A DNA stretch of 64,000 nt, taken from Gymnogyps californianus (lineage: Eukaryota; Chordata; Aves; Accipitriformes; Cathartidae). Shown here piece by piece: positions 1 to 11,600 of this stretch. Position numbers and translations under genes: made by a program. The notes beneath the pieces were generated by a model. That model made no database searches. It saw only the letters and a list, made by a program, of their open reading frames with translations, and had not been told where the DNA came from. Numbering within the stretch: position 1 is the stretch's first letter; the number at the start of each line of letters is the position of its first letter. The stretch is taken from the NCBI RefSeq assembly GCF_018139145.2, contig NC_059481.1:3956368-4020367 (forward strand). Reading direction: 5' to 3'.

Positions 1-909
1 GCAAATTTACGTACATAAAAGATACATGCAGAATGTAATTATTGAATGAAGTGCTTTCCGTTTTCTATAATGCAATAAATTCCTTAAGAAAACTTAGCAG
101 AATAAGTGCAAAATAGAAGAGAAATGAAGATTAGTTTAGCTTCAGCCTATCTATTTTTGACTCAATATGAATTACTAAGCCATTAATTTTATTTATTTTT
201 AATAAAATATCATACCATTTTACCATGGTAAAATACCATGTTCATTTTAATCCTTTCTTCAGAAGTTTTCAGAAACTCAATACATAAAATAAGCATAGTA
301 GAGAAGACGTTTAGCTAGGTTTCTCCAACAGAGGGTCATTCACCAAGCATGTAACATGTTCTGGCATGAACTATTACACTGCATAAACTACTTCTGCAAT
401 TTAAGGTGTACTGTATCTCAATGAATTCCCATTTCCTTGATCTACTTAGCTGACAGTACTAGCTCTTCAACAAAGCAAGCTAGAAAGTTACATGAAAGGA
501 GGAAAAGAAAGCATGACTACTGTGTGAGAACCAGTGGGATGACACAGTTAACACTAAAGAGGGGGATTTAATTAATTAAATCTGCCAGTGGAGGAGGCAG
601 ATTTAACTGCGAAGTACACCATTGTGAAGTATATTGCTAAGCCAATGAATGTATTAAGAAAGATATGGTTTAATGTATAAAAGCAGTATGGATCAGAATA
701 TAAACTTGATGCCCAACATGCCCAATTCCCTTTGTTCCAGAAATACGAGGTGAGTAGAAATTCCATAAGAAAACTTGCTGTGAAGCAAATATAAACCTTG
801 AATTATGCCATAACAAGTTCTCTCCCCACTTAAGACCAAAAGAAGCCTTTGTGCTTTTCATATTAGATGACAAGTTACCATCTAATCCAAATAAATCTTG
901 GTTTCCCAG
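1..909 (+). other. NRG4: NRG4 intron (partial)
   Basis: AT-rich non-coding sequence upstream of the acceptor at 909. The preceding EGF exon (expected residues around CLNGGLCY) is not present, so the window begins inside the intron. A small perfect palindrome lies at 217-234. Confidence 0.75.
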
Positions 910-1059
910 GTGTATTGAGAATTACACAGGAGCCCGTTGTGAGGAAGTCTTGCTGCCCAGCATCAAGTCCCAAACAAAAGGTGACCTGTTTGCAGCTTTC
1001 TTGGCTTCACTTCTTCTTCTAGGAGTTCTTGTAATTGGAGCATTCTACTTCCTTTGCAG
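910..1059 (+). CDS. NRG4: NRG4 exon: EGF C-terminal half and transmembrane segment
   Basis: The 150-bp exon has acceptor TTTCCCAG at 902-909 and donor GTAAAAG at 1060. The first base completes an Arg codon, followed by CIENYTGARCEEV with the last two EGF cysteines. A juxtamembrane stretch (LLPSIKSQTKGDLF) is the likely shedding region. A helix of about 20 hydrophobic residues follows, ending FYFLCR. The close match to human NRG4 on both sides of the helix makes this exon the anchor for the gene call. Confidence 0.93.
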
Positions 1060-4000
1060 GTAAAAGTACTTCAGAGTGCTGAAGCTATTTAATCAAGTAG
1101 AAATTTCTTCTGGTAATCATGTACTAATTATTTGAATGTAAAAGTATGTAATGAATTATCCATAAGGTTTGTATGGTTATTCAGCATAATTAATGTGGAT
1201 GTCTCACTTGTTGCTTGTAATATTTTACTTCCTGGCTTGTAGTTTTCTCAGTGTCTTTTCTAAGCTATTACTCATAGTTGCTTTGTAAAAAATACATGTA
1301 GTACACCCATTTCTGAGAGATTTTACAGTCTACCTAGAGTGAGCGCTAACATTTTAAAATATTAGTCAACCCTTATGTTGTCAAAGATGGAGAAGTAGAA
1401 GCAAATTACCAAAGTGCTTAGGGATCAGAAACTGTTCCACTGCATTGAATTGGCAGCCAAACCAACTGGTGCCATTAGCTCCCAATTCCTTTACAGCTCC
1501 TGGTTTAAAAAGGAAAACTAAGGAAAGAATCAAATTCAAGAATAATCCCAGGCAGATGTTTATTAACTAACATCTAGAACAAATCGGAGGGCTAACTCAT
1601 GTATCCAGGATGATCCATGTTTGAGTAGCGTGAAAATGTCAGCGCCAGACAGCAAGTACTGCAGGTTTGGTTTTAGTAGCATTTAAGGCATATTAGGACT
1701 TCGAATGAAAACACGTAAGCAGTTACTGGGATTAAGTCAACTACTTGATGCTGTACGTGTATCAGTACCCTTACACCAAACCCAAACAAACTTACTGTCT
1801 TCACTTACTCTCTGCATTTATGTACGCAAGTCAACCTCCTATGTCCCCTCTTGTTTTTAGAGTACAGCACTTTTTGTAAGAGCTCATTTTGTCATACACT
1901 GTTAATATGTATTTATGCCTTTATGAGGGAACTTACTAGCCCCTGTAATTCTTAGCCATCACAGACTTGCAGCCTCTTCCTCTTTCTCCTATGCTGCATT
2001 TCTCCTTGGTTATGACAACCTAAGTTTCTTGCAATTCTGTTCTTTGCTCTCCCATAATCACATTGCCAAATCAACCTCTCTGATCAGTGCCTTTCAATGA
2101 GTGACCTTTGGAATAGCTGGTCTAGTTTTACCTCAGCTGCTGTCATGGAAACCCACTGAATGCCAATTTTTCCCATAGCTGAATATCTTTAGAAAAGACA
2201 GAGAGCATTTGACAAAACAGAGTTTGTATAAAAAAGAATTTGTTGTAGAGGATATCCCCCACCTTAGTCAGTTAAATTAATCCTGTCTTAGCAGTGGAAT
2301 GCTACAGCAGTTGTTCGCTAAAGAACATTTGCAGATTACTATAAAGTTATTAGAATAGAATACAGCTTTAACTGACTAAAGAAAAATTCATTCAAGTCTC
2401 ATAGAGGTACGGAGAGTATTTCTTTAGAAGTAAAGCTTGTCTCTGAGAACAGAAAAAAAGTCTTCAGAGAGTAATCTGTTAAAAGATCCCCTTCCTCTTG
2501 CATACCGTAAAATTAGGGGAAGGCTGGAGACACAATCTACTGAGTTTTATGGTCAAAGAGCCTTGCATTGCAAAGTACAGAAGTTTAGAATAACAGCACT
2601 GACAGGTCTGTGCAAGTCTTTTATTAGACAGTTGGAAGATGAACCTCAACTACTCTGTTTCTTTATAGGAAATCAATTTACTCAAGCTTTACCTAACTGG
2701 CAGAACAAGTAGTAGGGCATCTTTATTAGAAAAATAACAGGGGCAGCAACTCAACCTTAACATAGTTGCCCTTGAACCTATCTTACATACCAGACTAGCT
2801 TGGGAAATCTCATAAAATCATGATCAACTTCTTTAGTATAAAGAAAAGAACGTAACTGGCTAAAAATTGTCTTACCTTTACACTTCAGAGGCTGATGTAG
2901 CACAATCATCTTCTGCTAGAGAACTCATCTATAAAAGAAACACTTTACATCTAAAAGTCCTTATCTCTTGACTGAAGTGACCAACATATAAGAGGAGTCT
3001 CAAGTGGGTACTTTAATCTACTCCCCTCTTTTCAGCTGTATAAACAAGAATTATTGCTAGCAGCTGTCATTAATATTATTATTATGTTTTTTTCCCAAAT
3101 TTGATCTGCCACCTGTATCATAACATTGTGGAAGAGGTTGGAACCAGGGCTTGTAAGGGTTAGCTGAGAGTTTGCGTCATCCTTGACTTGTCCTCTTGAC
3201 AGGATATATTAAATTTAAAATGTTAAGAGAAATATTGTGCTATCAAGTTTCCACTATTACACTTTATTAACAAATATGTTTGATCCAGAATCAGAAGGCA
3301 GAGAGTTTTTCCCCCCCCCCAGTGTGTTAGTAGCATTTCTGTGGCTCTTTCAGCAGAGGATTCTAGTGCGGTTTTAGTATAAACAGTAATGCAATCTGGA
3401 GGGATGCAGAAGAGGAGATATTAATTGCAATTTAGGATACAGAAACTGAATCCCTAAATATTATACATCAAATCTTTTAGAATTTAGGAAATCAGTGGTC
3501 TGTTTTCTTGTCCCTGTCATCACTTGTTCCCCCCTTCCTTTCCAAGTTTTCTTTCTCTCAGGCTGCTTGGGGCAGATTTCAGGACCAGGCATGTGCAAGC
3601 GCATATAATGCTCCCTACAAACAAATCCATTCAGCATACAATGGCAGAGAGAAAGGATTTCATTGCTCTGCTTATAAAAACAAATCATAAGTAACAGTGG
3701 AAGTAACCCCTAAAAGAAAAGGGCTGCATATGAAAAGCTGTGGGTGAACAGTGGGAAATAATTCTCCTTTTATATTTAGCTGAGTCATCACATTTTTATC
3801 AGCCGAGGATTTATTTTTTCCAATCTGCCATCAGTCTTCTGTTAAGCTGATTTCATGCTGTATTTGATTATTTACTAGGATTCATCAAGATGGTATGGTT
3901 TGGGAAAGCAAACCTACAAGGAGAAGGAGGAGAGAGAATCAAAGATAATGAAGAAACACAGTATTTGAAATGGCTAGAGGGTGAGAATGATGGAAAGTAG

Positions 4001-6772
4001 AACAGAATAGAGGAGAGGAACTGAAGGTCTGAGTGGAAGGAGCAGCAGAGTATGGAGGGAGGGAAGAGGGCGAAGTGGTCAAGGACTGGTGATGAGAAAA
4101 GGCAGCTTAAAACTGGAAAAGATAAACAGTAGTCTAGGGTTAAACCTCCCACTTGCTGGAACCTGCTGAAGGAAAGGTTACTGTAGAGCTATCTTAGTGA
4201 GTCCCAGGTTGATAGAATATAATTATTTAGGTAGTAAAGTGAGTAGCTTTAATTTACTTTGTGAAAAAATGATGAGAATGTTGTTGCAAAGAAAAGACTA
4301 TGCTTTTATGTCTCCTCAAAGATGAGTCTTGTAAAACAATTTTATATCATGTTGTAAGAACTCATAAGAACAGTACAGTCCACACCCAAAATTAATGTGA
4401 AAACCAGTTCAGTACATTAGCTTCCTATATCAAGTTTTCTCCAGGAATGTGTTGTTTCATAGGCAATAAACGTCACTTCTCTGTCAAAGGGGGAATCCCA
4501 ATCTTTAAAGGGCATGCTCAGTTCTGTTTGCTACATTCCTGTAAAAGCTCAGCACATAAAACTATTGCTATTTCTAGCTATTGGGATTCACTAGAAGATA
4601 TGGCATCATGCCAACAATTGTACGTTAGCAAAGATAGTCAAATATTTACATTGTGAATGTAAAACTTATCTTTTTTTTTTTTTTTTTTTTTTAAATCAGA
4701 ACTGGTTTTATGAGAGTGACTTGCTATTTAACACAGAAAAGATGTCTTGGATTGGACTAGGCTTCTCTGCAGCTTTAGGCCCAGGAGCTGCATAACCTGT
4801 TAGCAGAGCAGAGCGTATGGAGGTAGAGCAAATCCAGATCTAGCCGCTCTCTGTCTTGAAACAAACACATACCCTGCCAACAAATGGTACTGATAAAGCC
4901 TATCGTTTTGACCTGGGGAAAACAGGAAAGTATGCAAAAATCCTTGCTATCACATTGTTACTGAGGTAACAAATGGCATATTTTGCTACAAGCAGTTCAC
5001 CTATCAGTACAGGTCCATCTGGCCTTCTTTCTCCAGAAACATATTGTACAAGGGTTACTGGAAGAAGAATAAGAAAGGCAGCTGATTAGTATAGATTCCA
5101 CATAAGTCAGCTTTTATTTAAAAACAATAGAGGCCTGAATGCCACATACACAGCTTAGAGGAATAGAGAAAACCCTAGGGAAAACTAAAATAAATCTGCA
5201 ATCCATTTCTATATTATAAGTCCATGTTGAAATGCCAAATTACCTGTAAGGTAAGTGTATAGTGATGAACAGGAACTCAGCCAGCCAAAACAACAGGGTC
5301 TAGGAATAAAGCCATTTAAGCTGTCCAAGACAACAGACTTTGTGGAGGAGTTATCACCACAGGACACAAACTGGACAGAAAGGAGAATAGCTCATGACTC
5401 TTCTCAAGAGAGCAGATGTCTAATTACTATTAAAAGAGACAGCAAGAGATCAGCTCTATTTAAAAGATCTGTTTCTCCTCAAGGAAGTGTGGAAAATATC
5501 ACATTATTGATATTTCACTTCCAAATGCTAAGAGAGTTAATGATAAATTAAATAATTTTGTGATATCCACTAATTGCTTACATAAAGATCTGAGAAATCA
5601 GACAAACAGGAACATTAACTTCAGGAGAGAAGCCATGTAGTTCTGAGTGCTGTTCCTGCCTCTGATCTCTGTTCTTCCTCAAATACGTGCCTCTCAAAAA
5701 TGTTGAGTATTAATTAGAAAGTAATTGCAGAAGATCTGTGTCACTTTTTTCAGGGGAAGCATCATTCAATTAATTTGTCTCTTCTCTGATAACTTTTTTC
5801 ACTGATAAATTTTTTCACTGTGTGTGTGTGTTTTTTTTTTTTCTCCCTGTTGTCTGTTTTTGTTTCTTATGGTCAGGAAAGCTTCCATTCCAAGGACGAG
5901 TTCTTCAGAGTGTGGTGCCAACCTGGTTGAAACTACAAGCAGCAATGGCTGCAACAGTGAGTACATTTAAAGTTAAATGATTGGAGTCCATAAGGAAGGC
6001 AGGGGAGGAAGTTTTCTTTAATGAAAAGCATGTGTTTTGTTTATTTTTCAGAAATAATAACAGAGTAAAGCATTAGAGTGGAAGAATGGTGGAAAAACAA
6101 CATGCAGAGCAACCCTAAGAATACAATAGTTGTAGAGGATGATGTGGTAAGCAAGATGAGAGAAGAAAGTAGACTGAAATAGGAGGCTTACTTATGTGTT
6201 GGAGAAGACTGCAACTAAGACATAAAGAGAAACAGTTGCACTTATTAGAGTTTCTATGTATTTTTAAAGGTGTATCAAATTATACAGAAATCACTATAAT
6301 CACTATAATTTATGTTTGAATTTTGTGAGATTTTTCAAGACAAGCTACTGTTTTCAATAATGCACAGGTAGAAGCATGAGATAATTTTGGGTTTTACTGC
6401 ATGGGAAATATGGAATAATCTTTTCACTGCACAGAGAATATGAGATAATCATAGGGTTTTTAACATCAGGTAATACTACGCATTTTTGATAGGATTGTCC
6501 TTTTTCACAGGATTGCCCCAGAGGAGTTGAGGACTGTCTTGATTCAATAGTTTCAAAATTTGTATCTGTGATACGTGCCCAGAATTTGGCTTGTTTCAGA
6601 TACACTTACCAGATGTAGGGGAAAAAAGTACCTTTCTCCAGCTAATACTAACTTTTTTTTTTTTTTTTTTTTTTTTTTAATAGTAAGACAACATGAGCAT
6701 GAGGTACCACGGCTAGTGTATTGGCCAGCTTCCTGGCACAAGATTTTAATTCAAATTAAAAGAAAACATTAA
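910..6772 (+). CDS. NRG4: NRG4, neuregulin-4 (3' part of gene; 5' exons before the window)
   Basis: Neuregulin-4 is a membrane-anchored EGF-family growth factor that is shed and activates ErbB4. Three plus-strand exons are proposed: 910-1059, 5877-5956 and 6684-6772. The first carries the end of the EGF fold (ENYTGARCEEV, as I remember it in human) and the transmembrane helix (LLLLGVLVIGAFYFLCR). The second carries a short tail including NLVETTSS, close to human NLVETSSTS. Junction phases agree: AG at 1059 joins G at 5877 to give Arg, and A at 5956 joins TA at 6684-6685. The upstream exons with the start codon and first EGF cysteines are not in the window. The identity is secure; the last exon is inferred, and without the last splice the protein would stop at 5970. 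The gene converges on FBXO22. Confidence 0.88.
1060..5876 (+). other. NRG4: NRG4 intron
   Basis: A 4.8-kb intron between the transmembrane and tail exons. It holds a C-run near 3310-3320, a 22-T run at 4671-4692 and a TG/T tract at 5820-5842. Short open frames at 2437-2712, 3868-4152 and 5255-5551 show no recognisable protein. A combined NF-E2/AP-1 and GATA-like motif pair is at 3779-3801. Confidence 0.75.
4671..4692 (+). repeat. Poly(T) run, 22 nt
   Basis: A mononucleotide run in the NRG4 intron. It may be the tail of an old minus-strand retroposed copy whose body is not recognisable. Confidence 0.85.
5877..5956 (+). CDS. NRG4: NRG4 exon: cytoplasmic tail
   Basis: The acceptor is preceded by a TG repeat and T-rich tract (about 5820-5870) and ends GGTCAG at 5876. 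The frame reads KASIPRTSSSECGANLVETTSSNGCN. The core NLVETTSS corresponds to human NLVETSSTS. A strong donor (GTGAGTA) starts at 5957. If that donor is not used, translation continues as S-E-Y-I and stops at TAA 5968-5970. Both endings are possible from sequence alone. Confidence 0.85.
6653..6678 (+). repeat. Poly(T) run, 26 nt
   Basis: An uninterrupted T run directly before the AATAG acceptor at 6679-6683. It may serve as the polypyrimidine tract of the putative NRG4 last exon. It could equally be the poly(A) tail of a minus-strand retroposed fragment. Confidence 0.9.
6684..6772 (+). CDS. NRG4: Possible NRG4 terminal coding exon
   Basis: A run of 26 T (6653-6678) followed by AATAG gives a strong-looking acceptor at 6682-6683. 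Joining A5956 to this exon in phase gives IRQHEHEVPRLVYW and a further 15 residues, then TAA at 6770-6772. The RQHEHE motif loosely resembles the His/Glu-rich end of human NRG4 (HHSHEQH), but the extra residues after it are not in human. This is an inference from splice signals and phase only. Confidence 0.5.
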
Positions 6773-8584
6773 GAAAAGAGATTGATAATGGTTAAAAGAA
6801 GTGTACTAGGCAGAGTATTTACCCTTTGTTTGGTATATGTCCCTAATATTAAGCAAGACACCTTCCTTGATGGTTTTATTTTTGTCTTGCTTTGTTCTGA
6901 AAATCTCAGTACTGAGGGAGACTTAAACCTTACCTTAAATTTTCCAGTTGATATTTCAGATACTAGAAGTCAGGAATTTTATTCATCAGGTCCATTCCTG
7001 ACACTAAATATTATCCAAGCAGGTGTCTTGGCTGAACAAGTGCTGCCCTCTCTAAAGATTTATTTGTTTTATTCACATAACCATTTGTTGATCACACCAG
7101 TATATTATATATCACTATCTGGTTCCTTACAGCATTCTCTTACTCAGAAAAAGAGAGGCCAAATGACATGGTCCATCTCTGTTTCTGCCTTGACAACACA
7201 AAGAGACTGTCTCCTTAGTCAGAGGCATAGAAAATATGAACCGAACAATTTTCTTTTCAACTCATTTCTAGCACTGGAGGCTGAAACCAGCAAAAATCAG
7301 ATATGTTACCATAATGGCACATTACCTAGCAGCTCATTATATTGGATTTATAAGCTTGTATTGAAGAGAAAATTAATTGAGAAAACTTCAGGAATTGAAA
7401 GGGGAGAAAACGCAGAACGCAGATTTCTTATCTCTGAAATAAACAATCTGGAGGTGTATAAAAATACAGGTGCAAAGAAAATGTTGAATAAGCTTCTATT
7501 CCTAGGGTGTCTACTACATGCTCTAGTGTCAGAAAAAACAGTGTGTATTTTGTATCAATGTAGACACAAGTACAGCAAGACAGAGAAGAAAAGACATGCT
7601 GTTACGGTGTATAAGGTAAGAAGTCAAAGAGAAAACCGTATAATAATAGCTACTAGAAAACAAAACAGAAAAATACATTACCTTCTGAGGACTCATGTCA
7701 GAGAAGTTAGAGTCCAAGTTAAAGCTCAGCATCTGAAGGGAGAATCTGAGGGCACCAAATCAAGTAGAGGCCTTGATCCAGAGATTAAGTTACATAAAGC
7801 ACTAAAAGATCACTTTCTCCCCAATTTAACCGAACTTATATGTTATTTTCTGGACTTCAAACCTTTAGCAGATAGTCTGAAGGAAGCTGATAATATTGCT
7901 TTAAAGGCTAGGAAAGATAAAAGTGATTTTTCATCACATAGGGACATGCCACTGTTAAATACAGAGTTTAGGAGATTTGTAGCAGTACTGACAGCTACAT
8001 TAGAATCAGTATCACATAAAGTACTTTGCACAGCCTCAGTGAAAATTAGTCAGAGACAACTACTGTTGGATAACCTCCATATGTTATTGATCATGAGACA
8101 TTCAGACTTAATAATGTTAAAGTTTGGTATACTATTTTCATTGATGAAGGAAAAGGCTTGTGATCATCTTAAGTGGAAATTCAGGAAGGAAGTATTAATA
8201 GAAGATGTAACAAATAAATGGACTCAAGTTGTACTCTATAAACTCTTAGAACCCTCTCAGCTTTCTAGACAGACATGGAATAGTTACTCACTGTTACCAA
8301 TCTTGCTTGCATCGTTCAGGAAACAATTTGTACAAAAAGTGAGGCTGAATAAACCAAAACCATGTTTAAATGCAAACAAGTTGATTTATGAAACAATGTT
8401 ATCTTTGAAGGAACTCCTATTAGCGATTCAGACTACTTCAAACCCATTGCATTTGAGAACATTTCAGCTTCTAAAATTAATTATTTCAATTCACAAGCTT
8501 TGTGAATATGATGTTCAGGTCAAAATGAGATCAGGCTACAAATTCATTTTAAGGTGGTCAAATGCCACAGAAAGTACAGGGTAG
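6773..8584 (+). CDS. Unrecognised open frame of about 600 codons in the putative NRG4 last exon
   Basis: The frame is open from the codon after TAA 6770-6772 to TAG 8582-8584, in the same frame as the proposed NRG4 tail. The first ATG is at 6788, giving a product of about 598 residues; a TTG lies at 6782. I recognise no family: no signal peptide, no clear membrane protein, no reverse transcriptase, integrase or transposase motif. Counting from the TTG, residues about 261-318 are strongly basic (CRHKYSKTEKKRHAV...) and about 330-580 look helical, rich in Leu, Lys and Ile (LLLDNLHMLLIMRH; MLSLKELLLAIQTT). In such AT-rich DNA, 600 codons without a stop is very unlikely by chance. AATAAA lies 20 bp past the stop. 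It could be an independent gene, the long exon of an undetected gene, or a young pseudogene. Confidence 0.6.
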   Translation, partial: EKRLIMVKRSVLGRVFTLCLVYVPNIKQDTFLDGFIFVLLCSENLSTEGDLNLTLNFPVDISDTRSQEFYSSGPFLTLNIIQAGVLAEQVLPSLKIYLFYSHNHLLITPVYYISLSGSLQHSLTQKKRGQMTWSISVSALTTQRDCLLSQRHRKYEPNNFLFNSFLALEAETSKNQICYHNGTLPSSSLYWIYKLVLKRKLIEKTSGIERGENAERRFLISEINNLEVYKNTGAKKMLNKLLFLGCLLHALVSEKTVCILYQCRHKYSKTEKKRHAVTVYKVRSQRENRIIIATRKQNRKIHYLLRTHVREVRVQVKAQHLKGESEGTKSSRGLDPEIKLHKALKDHFLPNLTELICYFLDFKPLADSLKEADNIALKARKDKSDFSSHRDMPLLNTEFRRFVAVLTATLESVSHKVLCTASVKISQRQLLLDNLHMLLIMRHSDLIMLKFGILFSLMKEKACDHLKWKFRKEVLIEDVTNKWTQVVLYKLLEPSQLSRQTWNSYSLLPILLASFRKQFVQKVRLNKPKPCLNANKLIYETMLSLKELLLAIQTTSNPLHLRTFQLLKLIISIHKLCEYDVQVKMRSGYKFILRWSNATESTG

Positions 8585-8603
8585 CCAACATTACATATAA
8601 TTT

Positions 8604-8609
8604 AATAAA
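8604..8609 (+). terminator. Poly(A) signal AATAAA after the unknown frame
   Basis: AATAAA lies 20 bp downstream of the TAG at 8582-8584. It would end a transcript carrying the long frame, probably the NRG4 terminal exon, at about 8625. Confidence 0.5.
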
Positions 8610-8668
8610 ATAGTACAACACTCTCTAGCAATGCTTCCTTGCAAAATTAAGCAAGTAGTCCTGTGAGC

Positions 8669-8674
8669 AATAAA
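8669..8674 (+). terminator. Second poly(A) signal AATAAA
   Basis: This is a further canonical hexamer (GAGCAATAAAGC), 65 bp after the first on the same strand. Two closely spaced signals right after the frame support a genuine plus-strand 3' end here. Confidence 0.45.
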
Positions 8675-8690
8675 GCTAAGGAAACACCGG

Positions 8691-11600
8691 TTCCAATGGA
8701 TGAGATCTTGTGGTTGGAGTCACTGGAGTCTAAAAAAGTGTTATGTGTATATGCAGGGATGAGTAATAAGGTCTCTCTTCTCCACTTGCCTCCTGTTTTC
8801 ATGAAACATAAGATCTCATGTCTTTAAAATTACCTCTCCACCAGTTGAAAGGTTACGGAGGGAAGAAAAGCGGAGAAGACTAATTTCCGAGGAACCTCCA
8901 CTAATATGATTACACAATAATTTATTATAGTGTTATGGCAAAAATTCTTTTATATCTGAGGATCACGTTTTCCTTCCAGAATCTTGTAGTAAAGGTCTCT
9001 TCATAATGTGTTGCAAAAACCTTTTGATCACTTGCAGAATGAAATGCCAGCCATTAGCAGGAAATCTCTTTATAGGCCTAAGAAAGAGGTTGCTTATATG
9101 TTACTCGGTATATAATTTATTTTCATTAGTAGCCCAAACAAACACTGGGGCAAAGTACAATGAAAGAAGGAGAAATGGCTGTTTAAAGAAAACAAGAGGA
9201 TTTCTCTGTGCTGCATAGTATTTTGATTTATATTGTTAAATATTAAGCGGGAGGACCAACGGGAAGTCCGTTTGGTAGCACTTCCCATTTTAAAGGAACC
9301 TTCAACGTTGTGCGACCCCTTCACAATTTACTGCACTAAAAAAATTATTTTCTTCCTGGCCCTGCATTTTTAAAGAGCAGTAGAGGAGCTCTGATGGTAT
9401 GACTCAGTTATTTGAAAATGGAAAGCAGAGAAGAAATGGGGGAGAGAACTTACCACAATAGAAATGGTGTCTGTGCCATTGCTTTCTGTTGTGAGTGTTC
9501 TGACTAGGAGCTACCAAACTGACCAGACTCCAGGCAGAAAAGGAAAGCAGTGAGTTTACCTGAAGGGTTAAAAATTCCCGTTATGTGTTCAGCAAATTCT
9601 GTGTAAGGACATACGTACCTAGAAGGGACTGCCCAGGGAAAGGGAGAGCTTTAGCCAAAGGTGGTTATGGATTTAACATGGGACACCCAACTCTTCTACA
9701 TTAAAAAACAAAACAAAACAAACCAACCCCCTCAATTATGTTCCTTTGGTATTTAGCATCCTTTCAAATTTAAAGGACATCAAGCTATTTCCAGTAAAAA
9801 CTGAAAAGACTGTGGATTAGTTTGGATAAGAGTTTTCACTTGTACTATGACCATATTCAAACCCAGGGATATTAATGAAGACATATCTGTAAAAGTTTGG
9901 GAAAAAAACTAGAACTAAATTGTGTTATGATTCTCTGGCAATGTTATTTAGATTACCAGGATGCATATGCTCACTGTACCTCTCTCAATTATAATGCCTT
10001 TTGTTGACATCTATATACTTAAATGAAGAGATAGAATATTCCTGTATCTCAGATCATACGGAATAATCAAAAGAATCCAGACATAAATTATTTGCTTTTT
10101 GTGCTTAAGATTAGTAAAAAAAGTGCTTCTTTCAAGAAAGTACTGCAGTATTTCCTGCACTTTGGGGGAAAACGAGCAAACAAAAAAACCCCAAACGTGC
10201 ATGCCTGAAGATGTTTAAAAAAAACCAAAACGTTTTTCATTATTGTATGTAACGTTATCTGCTTGTGCTTATCCAAAGTGTGTTCTTGCTTTTCTTGTGA
10301 TTGTAACCTGTTCAACATAATCTGTATGTAATGCGAGAGATCAGTTTCTTGATAGCAAAGTACCAAATACAAATTTTGTGAAATACTGATAGGCAGGTTG
10401 CCACTCAGTTCCATGTTTGGGACTGATACTCCACAAAATCTTTCACCAGGAATTATTTCTGTCGCTAGCTAAGGGCGTGTAAGCAGAACCTGCAGCTGTA
10501 GAACCTGAAATAACAAGAAGATATTGTTGTTTTCATCCCCAAATTAAAACTACAACCAATTTCTAACACTTCTAAATGCACCTCTATGTCAGTTTGTGTA
10601 ACATTTGAATATTCTTTTTCAGTGTACATTAAAAGAGACTGTTTTCAAATTATCCTCTCCATGTAAGTAATGATATTTTGACTACAACTTTTGTACAGAG
10701 AAATGATGGGCTACGTAAAAACGTAGCTGAGCATCCACTGGTGGCATTTTTTAACAAGGCTTTGTAATTTGAATCTATGTTGTATGTTCTCCATCACAGA
10801 ATTTGCTGCTGTTTCAAGCTATTCAGTCATTTTCACCAGTTCTGGAGATTCTAGGAGAGTTCCTGGTTTGAGGGGATTAGTGTTTGCTCTCACTGTTACC
10901 ATACTGACAACTCAGCTAAGATGAGCTTATTTTAAAAAAGCTGTTTCTAACTCTTATAGCTGTGAAAATTTATCTTGAAAAGGTGACATGACTGCCACTG
11001 ATTCAGTGATGTGAATCGCTCTGAAACATTTGTTTTGAGAAGTTTGTGCTACCTGCTAATCTCAGTGAGGATCTAGCTGTGAAATGTAATGATGGCAATT
11101 TATAAAATGTTTTTTAAAAGCATTTAGAAGCACAAATCCCATTGATTTGGGAATAAAATTTTTGCTCCTAAATTATCAAAGCACTTTGAAAAAAATTCCA
11201 GTTAGCTATTTCTCTGCTAATAATTCTAACGTAAGTATCCAGGTAATATAATTTCCAAATAATCCAAACCTATCTTACGCCTTTCCTTTGAAAAAAAAAG
11301 TTTCGAGTTTTTCATTGTAGCTATACGTTTTCTGTTTAGAAAAATACCCTACGTTGTTATGAAGTGCTGGTAGGCATAAAATAATCACTACAAGGGTCCT
11401 ACAATGTTTGAATTCGTATTTGTTTGACCTGAACCTGTGGTACAGGACCAAGGCACACCACCACCACCACCACCAGAAGTGAGCTCAGTTTACCTTGCTG
11501 CACACCTTTGAGCCTGTAGTTCAGGAGACACATTCCTAGACAGAACACCCTCACGGCTAACCTGGAGCCCCTCCGAAACAGCCTCTTGTGGAGCCTGTGT

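Noticed and set aside
217..234. Perfect 18-bp palindrome around CCATGG
   Set aside because: AT-rich and short; likely chance with no functional context.
2437..2712. 91-codon frame in the NRG4 intron
   Set aside because: No recognisable domain; begins with a TTG rather than an ATG; no flanking splice signals that keep the NRG4 frame.
5255..5551. 98-codon frame in the NRG4 intron
   Set aside because: Low-complexity Ser/Lys content and no known relative; likely chance.
6653..8584. The long frame as a processed retrocopy
   Set aside because: A plus-strand retrocopy should end in poly(A); none follows 8584. The T-run lies upstream and would mark a minus-strand insertion instead.
6782..8584. The long frame as a LINE, retroviral or DNA-transposon protein
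   Set aside because: No YxDD, zinc-knuckle, DDE or protease motif is visible, and no terminal repeats flank it.
10088..10414. 108-codon minus-strand frame in intergenic DNA
   Set aside because: Not similar to any known protein, and no promoter or splice context.
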